From CAZBZG01 sp964496245 (GTDB lineage: Bacteria; Planctomycetota; SZUA-567): a stretch of 25,019 nt of DNA. The position numbers and the translations under genes are program-made. Under the pieces are notes generated by a model. It searched no databases and was not told the origin of the DNA. It worked only from the letters and a program-made list of their open reading frames with translations. Below, one piece after another: positions 1-6,288 of this stretch. The DNA is taken from assembly GCA_964496245.1 (NCBI GenBank), contig CAZBZG010000026.1, positions 1 through 25,019 on the forward strand, written 5' to 3'. Position 1 is the first letter of the stretch, and the number at the start of each line of letters is the position of its first letter.

Positions 1-718
1 CCGACTGCCCGCCCGGCCCGGAGGAGGCCTGGGTGTCGATCCGCAGCTCCTCGGGCTTGAGCTCGACTTCGTACGCCTCGGCCTCCGGCAACACGGCCAC
101 GGTGGCGGCCGAGGTGTGGATGCGGCCCTGGCTCTCGGTCTGCGGCACGCGCTGCACGCGGTGCCCTCCGCCTTCGTGTTTGAGGTCCCGGAAGACGTTC
201 TCGCCCTGCACGCTGAAGATCACTTCGCGCAAGCCGCCCTGTTCGGACGGGTGCGCGTTCATCATCTCCAGCTTCCACCCCCGCGACTCGGCATAGGTGC
301 GGTACATCCGGAAGAGATCGGCGGCGAAGAGCGCGGCCTCCTCCCCGCCCGTGCCGGGACGGATCTCCACGATCACGTGTTTGGAGTCGTCCGCGCTCGC
401 GCCAACGAGTTCGTCCACGAGGCTCTTGCTCAGCTCTTCGATCGAAGCTTCGAGTTTGGGGATCTCCTCTTTGGCCAGGGCGCGGTAGTCCGGCTCCTCG
501 GCCTGGTCGGCCGCGGTCGCGCGGTATTCAGCGAGCTGCTGCGCCAGATTCCGGTATTCCCGGTACCGCTGCATGCTCTTGGAAAGCGCCCCGTGCTCCC
601 GCAGGTACTCGCTGATGCGGGGATCGGATCCCACGCTCGGGTCCTGGAGCTTGGCCTCGAGCTCCTCGAAGCGCGCGAGGCGTTCGTCCAGTCTGGCTTG
701 GAGTCGTTCGTCGAGCAT
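1..718 (-). CDS. prfA: Peptide chain release factor 1 (3' end outside window)
   Basis: Class I release factor that recognises UAA and UAG stop codons in the ribosomal A site and triggers peptidyl-tRNA hydrolysis. About 239 residues are visible. The N-terminal helical domain starts MLDERLQARL. The central domain has the conserved VEIRPGTGGEEA stretch, followed by GGGHRVQRVPQTESQGRIHT. The catalytic GGQ sits at residues 236-238, right at the window edge, at the expected position for RF1. The RF2-type frameshift is absent. The start codon at 716-718 is preceded by a TGAGGAA ribosome site. It lies 84 nt downstream of the LacI-family gene on the same strand, so the two are probably co-transcribed. 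RF1 does not read UGA, which fits a genome that recodes UGA as selenocysteine. The C-terminal third is missing only because the window ends. Confidence 0.97.
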   Translation of the reverse strand, partial: MLDERLQARLDERLARFEELEAKLQDPSVGSDPRISEYLREHGALSKSMQRYREYRNLAQQLAEYRATAADQAEEPDYRALAKEEIPKLEASIEELSKSLVDELVGASADDSKHVIVEIRPGTGGEEAALFAADLFRMYRTYAESRGWKLEMMNAHPSEQGGLREVIFSVQGENVFRDLKHEGGGHRVQRVPQTESQGRIHTSAATVAVLPEAEAYEVELKPEELRIDTQASSGPGGQS

Positions 719-802
719 GCGATTCCTCAAAGGACGCCGGGAAGGCGGAATCCGTGCGCGCCCCGGCTCCTGCAGGAAGCGCGCCCAAGGCAGCGGGAGA
801 GG

Positions 803-1807
803 CTAGTGATCCTGCACGGCCAGCAGATCCTCGGCCATGCCCGGGAGGACGAGGTGGCGGGAGGGCGGCGGCGCCGCATCCTTGTCGTCGATCAGCTGGA
901 AGAGCAGCTTGACCGCGCGCCGGCCGAGGGTGTAGTAGTCGAGCGGGACGATCTCGAGGCCGGGGGGCACCAGGGTGATCTCCTCGCCCCCCGCGACATA
1001 GGTCACCAGCGCGTCGGTACCCAGTTCGAGACCGGCTTCGTCCAGCGCTGCCAAGAGTTCGGGCAGGAGTTGGCGTACGAGGAGGATGCCGAGCGGCCGG
1101 GCCCCCGCTTGCTCGCGAGCCTCCCGGAGGGCGCTCTGGCTCGGGACAAAGGCGGGCGTCCACTCGACGTAGGGAATTTGCCGTCCCTCCGCCACGCCAC
1201 GACAGCCCGCGAGAAACTCGCGCGTCTCGCGCGTGCGCGGCCGCACCGCGAGCACGGCCACCGCACCAGCGCGTTCGAGCAGACGGTTGCAGAGCAGCTT
1301 GGCGAATCGCGGCGTGTCGAAGGTCACCGTGTGATACGCCTCGTCGCCCTCTCCGCCCAGAGCCACAAAGGGAAGCCCGGCTTCCTGCAGCATGGCAACG
1401 CGCGGGTCGTCCTCCCGGCAGCCCTGGATGAGCAGCCCGTCGGCCTGGTGGCCGAAGGCGAGCTGACGCAGGACTTCGAGTTCGTGTTCGGCCGTCTTGG
1501 GCAGGGTCAGGATGAGACGCTCCTCGCGGTGCCAGAGCACGTCGCTCACCCCGCGCAGCACCTCCTGCCAGTGCGCCTGCCAGCGGCTGGTCGCGCGCGT
1601 GGAGGTGACGAACCCGATGGCCTCGACCCGGCCGGTGCGCAAGCCCCGCGCAGCCGCCCGGGGCACGTAGTTCATCTGCTGGGCGGTCTTGCGGATGCGG
1701 GCGGCCGTGGCATCAGCCACGCGCACCCGTCCAGCGCCGCTCAGCACGCTGCTGGCCGTGACCGTGCTCACGCCCGCGGCTCTCGCGACTTCCTTGAGAG
1801 TGACCAT
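803..1807 (-). CDS. LacI-family transcriptional regulator
   Basis: DNA-binding repressor of the LacI/GalR family, 334 residues, about the usual family length. The N-terminal helix-turn-helix reads VTLKEVARAAGVSTVTASSV (residues 2-21). The hinge helix follows, with MNYVPRAAARGLRTGR matching the family's NYxPNxxARxLRxG signature. The rest is a periplasmic-binding-protein-like effector domain beginning at EAIGFVTS. The frame is open upstream to 1858, but the ATG at 1805-1807 begins exactly where LacI proteins begin, and a GGAGGA ribosome site precedes it. A good promoter lies directly upstream. The effector is not apparent: no sugar-utilisation gene is adjacent, and the downstream neighbour is prfA, which is unusual. 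Family assignment is secure; targets are unknown. Confidence 0.93.
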   Translation of the reverse strand: MVTLKEVARAAGVSTVTASSVLSGAGRVRVADATAARIRKTAQQMNYVPRAAARGLRTGRVEAIGFVTSTRATSRWQAHWQEVLRGVSDVLWHREERLILTLPKTAEHELEVLRQLAFGHQADGLLIQGCREDDPRVAMLQEAGLPFVALGGEGDEAYHTVTFDTPRFAKLLCNRLLERAGAVAVLAVRPRTRETREFLAGCRGVAEGRQIPYVEWTPAFVPSQSALREAREQAGARPLGILLVRQLLPELLAALDEAGLELGTDALVTYVAGGEEITLVPPGLEIVPLDYYTLGRRAVKLLFQLIDDKDAAPPPSRHLVLPGMAEDLLAVQDH

Positions 1808-1830
1808 GGCCCGTGCGTCCTCCGGGGCCC

Positions 1831-1858
1831 ATATTAGAGAACGATGGGCGCTCGTCAA
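1831..1858 (-). promoter_or_regulatory. Sigma70-like promoter of the LacI-prfA unit
   Basis: On the minus strand TTGACG (1853-1858), a 16-nt spacer, then TAATAT (1831-1836). The -10 box is about 23 nt upstream of the ATG, which leaves a very short leader containing the GGAGGA ribosome site. Confidence 0.6.
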
Positions 1859-2009
1859 GGAGTATGTTCCAAGGGACCGGGCGGGCGGAGGCGCCTTGTG
1901 CGGACGACGCGGCGGGGCGTACCCACCGCGCGCGTCCGCTGGCGATTCGACGCTGAGAGGACTGCAGGCACAGAGGCTACCCAGCCTTGCGGGTGTCGCG
2001 ACCGCAGCC

Positions 2010-2097
2010 CCGCGCGTAATCCGCGCGGCACTCGGCCTCGGCTTCGTCGGGCTCCCGACCGTCGGGAAGCGCCACCCTTATTCTGACTCCGTGGCGC
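2010..2097. other. Cluster of three inverted repeats in a gene-free interval
   Basis: The gap 1859-2197 holds no convincing gene. Within it are three consecutive inverted repeats. The first is CCGCGCG / CGCGCGG with loop TAATC (2010-2028). The second is TCCCGA / TCGGGA with loop CCG (2053-2067); an upstream GTCGGG at 2046-2051 can compete for the same partner. The third is GCGCCAC / GTGGCGC with a 15-nt loop (2069-2097). They could belong to a non-coding RNA, to the leader of either flanking gene, or to protein-binding palindromes. High GC content makes some such repeats expected by chance. Confidence 0.3.
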
Positions 2098-2143
2098 AAG
2101 GGGTCGCGGCCCGGCTCGCGCGTCGCCCGCTGGCAGAAAAGGC

Positions 2144-2171
2144 TTGCAAAACCCGGACCGTCAGCTACGGT
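2144..2171 (+). promoter_or_regulatory. Candidate promoter of the zinc-ribbon membrane protein
   Basis: TTGCAA (2144-2149), 16-nt spacer, TACGGT (2166-2171). It lies 26 nt upstream of the first candidate ATG and matches the -10 style seen at other starts in the window. Confidence 0.45.
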
Positions 2172-2197
2172 ACAGGTGCCCCCAACACAAAGGCAGC

Positions 2198-3544
2198 ATG
2201 CGCATGGAATGCCCCAACTGCAAGACAGCCAACCCCGAAGGGGCGGAATTCTGCCTGACATGCGGGTGGGACCTGCCCGGCGGGCAGGCTAAGGCCGCAC
2301 CCAAGCGCAGGACGCGCGAGACGGGGCTGTCCGGAAGCAAGTGTCCCCATTGCGGGGCCACCAACCCCGAAGACGCCACCTTCTGCAATCTCTGCAATGC
2401 CGATCTCGCGCCCGTTAGAGACGCGGAAGCCCCCCCGGCAGCAAGCGGGCCGGCCACCAAGGCGCCAGCGCCAGCCGCGCCCCCCGTGCCCGCTCCCGCG
2501 CCCGAGGCCCAGGCGCCCGAGCCGCCACCGCAAGATCAGCCACCAGCCGAGACGCCGCCCCCGGCGCCGGCCGGAGACGAAGAAGCGCTCAACGCCGAAC
2601 TCGAGGAACTCCGGCGCAAGGCCATGGGCGGCAAGATCAAGGCCGAGGACTTCGCACGCATGGCCGAAATCGAACTCGGCCGCGGCAAGCGCGAAGAGGC
2701 TGCGCGGTGCCTCATGAACGCCATACAGATGAACCCCAGGGAGAAGCGCTACCAACTCGCCTACAGCAAGAACTTCACCGAACGCGAGCTGAACAGCTGG
2801 GGACTGTCCAAGGTGCCCAAGCCCATCTGGAGCGACCTGCCCGCGATCCTCATCTATCCTGTGACCAACGGAGAGTGGCTCGGTCTGCTCCTGGGCGCCG
2901 TGTTCGTGGCCTTCCTGCTCTTCATCAGCCGGTGGGCCATGTTCTTCGGTTTCGTCCTGGCCCTGTTCGCGCTCGGTTTCGTGGCCTACCAGGTCGGCCG
3001 CCATACCAAGCACGCGGCCCTGGGCAAGTTCGGCCATCCCGATCTGGGCATGATCGACTTCTCCTACCTCTGGTACGCGTTCTGCGCAATCATCGCCACG
3101 CTCTGGCCCTTCCTCGCGGTCATGATCGTGGGATTCGCCCTCCAAAACCAGGTGCTCACCCCCCTCCTCTTCCTCTTCGCGCTCTGTGTCCTGCTGCCGC
3201 TCCTGTCATTCATGTCGCCGATGTGTTTCCTGGCCAGCATGCTCTACAACAGCGGCGGCATGGCCTTCCACTACCTCTTCATCGTAAAGTCGATCTTCAA
3301 GATCTTCCTGGAATACCTCTTCGCCTTCATCCTCATGCTCGTTATCAATGTGGGCATGAACATCGCCTTCGTCTTCCTGGCCCTTGCCTTGATGGTGGCG
3401 GCGCCGGGGGAACTGGCGAAGCTGCTGATGAGCATGGTCGTCGGATTCATCAATACGCTCTTCACCCTGTATTTCCTCACCGTCTACGGCCACATCCTCG
3501 GCCGGCTCTACTACAACAACCAGAAGAAGCTGCAGTGGTTCTGA
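2198..3544 (+). CDS. Double zinc-ribbon multipass membrane protein, function unknown
   Basis: A 448-residue protein in three parts. The N-terminus carries two near-identical zinc ribbons, each CPxC-x10-CxxC (Cys 5, 8, 19, 22 and Cys 49, 52, 63, 66), each with an ANPE or TNPE turn. Next come a Pro/Ala-rich linker (roughly residues 75-125) and a short charged helical segment resembling a TPR-like unit (ending RCLMNAIQMNP). From about residue 225 there are six or more hydrophobic segments resembling Yip1/DUF4013-like membrane domains. The ribbons and linker would face the cytoplasm. ATG at 2198 and ATG at 2204 are both possible; the AAAGG site at 2189-2193 is closer to ideal spacing for 2204. 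It stands alone, convergent with the channel operon. No function can be assigned. Confidence 0.85.
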   Translation: MRMECPNCKTANPEGAEFCLTCGWDLPGGQAKAAPKRRTRETGLSGSKCPHCGATNPEDATFCNLCNADLAPVRDAEAPPAASGPATKAPAPAAPPVPAPAPEAQAPEPPPQDQPPAETPPPAPAGDEEALNAELEELRRKAMGGKIKAEDFARMAEIELGRGKREEAARCLMNAIQMNPREKRYQLAYSKNFTERELNSWGLSKVPKPIWSDLPAILIYPVTNGEWLGLLLGAVFVAFLLFISRWAMFFGFVLALFALGFVAYQVGRHTKHAALGKFGHPDLGMIDFSYLWYAFCAIIATLWPFLAVMIVGFALQNQVLTPLLFLFALCVLLPLLSFMSPMCFLASMLYNSGGMAFHYLFIVKSIFKIFLEYLFAFILMLVINVGMNIAFVFLALALMVAAPGELAKLLMSMVVGFINTLFTLYFLTVYGHILGRLYYNNQKKLQWF

Positions 3545-3636
3545 GATTGCCGGACGGGGAGCCCCGGCCCCAGTCCTCGCGGCCTCTCAGCCGGAGGGGG
3601 CGGTCCCGGCGATCACCGCGAAGTGGTGCCCGAAGA

Positions 3637-3650
3637 GCACGGACCCGTGC
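3637..3650. terminator. Possible bidirectional termination region between convergent genes
   Basis: The 118-nt gap between two convergent genes contains short GC-rich hairpins. The clearest is GCACGG / CCGTGC around 3637-3650. No T-run follows on either strand, so factor-independent termination is doubtful. Confidence 0.2.
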
Positions 3651-3662
3651 CGGGCCGGCCTC

Positions 3663-4769
3663 TCAGCCCGATTGCAGGTGCTTGCGCACCTTGCCGATCT
3701 CTTTGGGCGAACCCACGAGCACGAGATCCATGCCGGCGGTGATGCGCAGGTTGCCGTGCGGGTTGTAGATGAAATCGGTCTGTTCGCTCTCGCGCGTAGC
3801 GATCACGTTGACGTCGGCTATGGAGGGGAAATTGGCCTCGGCCAAAGTTTGCCCGACCAGGGTGTGGCCCGTCGGCACGCGCATGTCCTCGAACCGGATG
3901 GCCCGCTGGTCCCGCAGCATGGTGTCCAGGAACGTGACCGTGGTCGGCCGCACCATCTCGCTCACCATGCGCATGCCGCCGATCATGTTGGGCGCCACTA
4001 CCGAGTCGGCGCCAGCTTTCTGCAGTTTCTTCTTGTTGTCCAGATCGATGCACCGCGAGATGATGCGCAGCTTCGGGTTGAGCTGGCGCGCCGTAATCGC
4101 AATGAGCAGGTTGTCCTTATCCGTGGGGAGCGTGGTGATGAGTCCCTGCGCACGCTCGACGCCGGCGGCGCGCAGGATGTCATCGTCGCTGGCATCGGCC
4201 TGGAGATACACGATATCCCCTTGCTCCTTGAGCTTGTCCACCCGCTCGCCGTCCAGCTCGATCAGCACAAACGGCCGATGCGTGGTGACGAATTCGGCGA
4301 CCACGTGGCGACCCGTCTCCCCGCCGCCGCAGACGATAAAATGATCCTCGAGCCGCGCGATCCGTTTGTGCATCTTCTTGGTCTCCAGAATCTGAGAGAG
4401 CTCCCCGCCCACGATGAAGGCGGTCACCGTGGAGATGAAGTACATGACGAATCCCAGGCCCAGAAAGGCCATCACCACGGTGAAGAGGGCGCTCGGCCAG
4501 GCGTGCTCGGAGCCCAGGACATCGCTGAACCCCACGGAGGTCAGCAGAATCGCGGTCTGGTAGATGCAGCCGCGCAGAGACGGGCCGGGCGTCTCGGGCC
4601 CGCTCTGCAGCCAGAGCACCACGTAATACCCGAACACCCCAAAAGCAAAGAGGATCACGAAGAGGATCGCCGGCCCGGCGAGCCGATTCGCGAGCGTGGG
4701 CAGGTTCTTGCCGGACCGGACGGTGTGCGGACTGGGGCCGGTCGCCTGGGGGATGCGGCCCTGGGCCAT
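3663..4769 (-). CDS. Two-TM potassium channel protein with TrkA-N and TrkA-C (RCK) domains
   Basis: Inner-membrane ion channel subunit, 368 residues, of the MthK/Kch type. The first TM helix is at about residues 32-55, then a pore helix and filter (LLTSVGFSD, residues 75-83), then a second TM helix at about 92-120. A cytoplasmic RCK N-lobe follows, with Rossmann motif FIVCGGGETGRHV (from residue 144) and an acidic LIELD strand end. The C-terminal TrkA-C lobe is residues 290-368. The filter is unusual: the canonical TVGYGD appears here as SVGFSD, with Ser replacing the second Gly. Ion selectivity is therefore uncertain. The start ATG has GGAGG 12 nt upstream and lies 6 nt after the STAS gene, so it is the last gene of that operon. 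Confidence 0.88.
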   Translation of the reverse strand: MAQGRIPQATGPSPHTVRSGKNLPTLANRLAGPAILFVILFAFGVFGYYVVLWLQSGPETPGPSLRGCIYQTAILLTSVGFSDVLGSEHAWPSALFTVVMAFLGLGFVMYFISTVTAFIVGGELSQILETKKMHKRIARLEDHFIVCGGGETGRHVVAEFVTTHRPFVLIELDGERVDKLKEQGDIVYLQADASDDDILRAAGVERAQGLITTLPTDKDNLLIAITARQLNPKLRIISRCIDLDNKKKLQKAGADSVVAPNMIGGMRMVSEMVRPTTVTFLDTMLRDQRAIRFEDMRVPTGHTLVGQTLAEANFPSIADVNVIATRESEQTDFIYNPHGNLRITAGMDLVLVGSPKEIGKVRKHLQSG

Positions 4770-4775
4770 GCCGAT

Positions 4776-5252
4776 TCAATCCTCCAGGATGCGGCCGAGC
4801 TGGCTCTCGCCCGGAGACTCGTCGGCGAGGTCGCCCTTGACCATGGCCTCGATCTCGTCGGCCAATGCCGCATAGTCCACGGGCTCGCTCGGCTGCTCTT
4901 CCTTGCGCTCCTGCTGGAGCTGCTCTTCGACCTCTTTGTCGTTGGCCACCACGGGCAGGAGCGCCGACAGGCCGGTCAGCTCGAGGACATTGGCCACGCT
5001 AGGGGGCGGATTCATGAGCAGAACCCGATACCCTCGGCTTTGGAGCGCATGCAGGAAACGGAGGAACTCGCCCAGCATGCTCGAATTGACGTACTCGACC
5101 TCGGAGAGATCCAACACGTGATGGCCGCGCGCCCCAGAGCGCCGCTCTTCGAGGAGGTCCAGGAGTTCCCGGCTCTCCGCGGTATGGCCGTCGAGAAAGC
5201 CGCTGATCCCGACGCGTTCGTGACTCTCGCACACTTCCACCTGGACACTCAT
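4776..5252 (-). CDS. STAS-domain protein (anti-anti-sigma factor-like)
   Basis: A 158-residue protein. Residues 1-110 form a STAS domain of the SpoIIAA/RsbV type, with the core strand HVLDLSEVEYVNSSMLGEF. Ser57 and Ser58 sit where the regulatory phosphoserine of SpoIIAA lies. The rest is an acidic, Glu/Gln-rich tail ending LGRILED. Known relatives regulate anti-sigma kinases or act in partner-switching. STAS domains also occur with lipid-transport systems (MlaB), which fits the envelope-type neighbours. No anti-sigma kinase is seen in the window. The ATG at 5250-5252 has a GGAG site and lies 2 nt after the upstream stop codon, so translation is probably coupled. Which partner it serves is not known. 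Confidence 0.85.
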   Translation of the reverse strand: MSVQVEVCESHERVGISGFLDGHTAESRELLDLLEERRSGARGHHVLDLSEVEYVNSSMLGEFLRFLHALQSRGYRVLLMNPPPSVANVLELTGLSALLPVVANDKEVEEQLQQERKEEQPSEPVDYAALADEIEAMVKGDLADESPGESQLGRILED

Positions 5253-5254
5253 GG

Positions 5255-6217
5255 TCAACGCTCCAGCGCCGATTCTCCGCCCTTGCCCGCCCGGGCGTCC
5301 CCGTCCGGAGCGGCCGCGGCTGCGCGCTCGGCCAGGATTCGCTTGCGCACGGCCGCCAGGTCGCGTCGCAGTCGGGCCGGTTCGACCGCCTTGAGTTCGT
5401 TGTCCGCATCCTCCACGCGGATCGTGTCCGCCAGGGGGAAGAGGAAGGTCTCCACCGGAAAAGGCTCGAGACCCGTGAGGTTTGTCTCCACGTTCCGCAG
5501 GAGCCGTTCTTCCGAACGCGTGCGAAACTTCGGCGCGTTCGGCAGCGCGGCTGCGGGGCCGGCCACGCGCGTGTGCTCCTCGGTCCGCACCCGCCACGGA
5601 AGCGTCCGGCCCGGCCGGACCCAGAGTTCGATGACCTTGTCGTCCTCCTTGGGCTTGAGCCGGAAGTAATGCGTGGGGCCCCCCTTGGGTCCGCCCGTTT
5701 CCTGGAGCCGGGCAACGATCGCGAAGCGTTCGCGCATCTCGCCGGCCGTGCGCACATCCTCCCCGCCGAGGATGACCTGGCTCAGCACGCCGGCCACGCC
5801 GGTAGGCGAAGCGCCGCCATCCTTGAGCTCCAGCTTCCGACGTTCGGCCCGGCGGGTGGTCTCGCCTTCCCACGGACGCTCCAGCTCCCAGGCATACGTG
5901 CCGTCCAGGATCAGCAGTGCACACTGGTCCGCGGGCAGCCGCTTCTCGGACGCCCCGCGGTTCTGGAGCCACAGGTAATGGGGCGCCTCCAGCTTGAGCG
6001 TTTCGTACGCCACCTGGTCCGTCTGGAAGACGCCGCCCTGCTTGCGCAGGATCATGTCGGCCTGCACCCGCGTGATCGTGCGGGCGCGGGCGAGGATGTC
6101 GTCCAGCAGCGCGTCGGTCTGCTCCTCGGTCAGGGGTTTGCCCGGCGCTGCGGACTCCGTCGCCGCCAAGCCCACCGCCCACGCAAACCCGAGAGCCAGA
6201 ACCCAGCTGATGCGCAC
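5255..6217 (-). CDS. LolA-like periplasmic outer-membrane lipoprotein-sorting protein
   Basis: About 320 residues with an N-terminal signal peptide (RISWVLALGFAWAVGLAA) and no lipobox Cys, so probably soluble in the periplasm. The body resembles LolA/COG2834-type proteins: ILARARTITRVQADMILRKQ corresponds to the opening helix and first strand, followed by beta-rich blocks such as LLILDGTYAWELE and THYFRLKPKEDDKVIELWV. Such proteins bind lipoprotein or lipid acyl chains in an open half-barrel. No ATG fits. GTG at 6215-6217, or TTG just before it, follows a strong AGGAGG. It lies 71 nt downstream of the RND gene and directly before the STAS gene. The cargo is unknown. Confidence 0.78.
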   Translation of the reverse strand: MRISWVLALGFAWAVGLAATESAAPGKPLTEEQTDALLDDILARARTITRVQADMILRKQGGVFQTDQVAYETLKLEAPHYLWLQNRGASEKRLPADQCALLILDGTYAWELERPWEGETTRRAERRKLELKDGGASPTGVAGVLSQVILGGEDVRTAGEMRERFAIVARLQETGGPKGGPTHYFRLKPKEDDKVIELWVRPGRTLPWRVRTEEHTRVAGPAAALPNAPKFRTRSEERLLRNVETNLTGLEPFPVETFLFPLADTIRVEDADNELKAVEPARLRRDLAAVRKRILAERAAAAAPDGDARAGKGGESALER

Positions 6218-6288
6218 CAAGGGAGTCCTCCTGTCGCTTAGTACAACCCGTACCACACGCTTGATCCTACTGCCTGGCGCGGGGCCTG

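Noticed and set aside
116..1837. Long plus-strand open frame opposite prfA and the LacI-family gene
   Set aside because: It spans two unrelated minus-strand genes and the gap between them, and has no domain signature; an antisense artefact of high GC.
1977..2261. Minus-strand ORF of 94 codons in the gene-free interval
   Set aside because: It has no ribosome site and no recognisable motif, and overlaps the start and promoter of the zinc-ribbon gene. The inverted repeats explain the region equally well.
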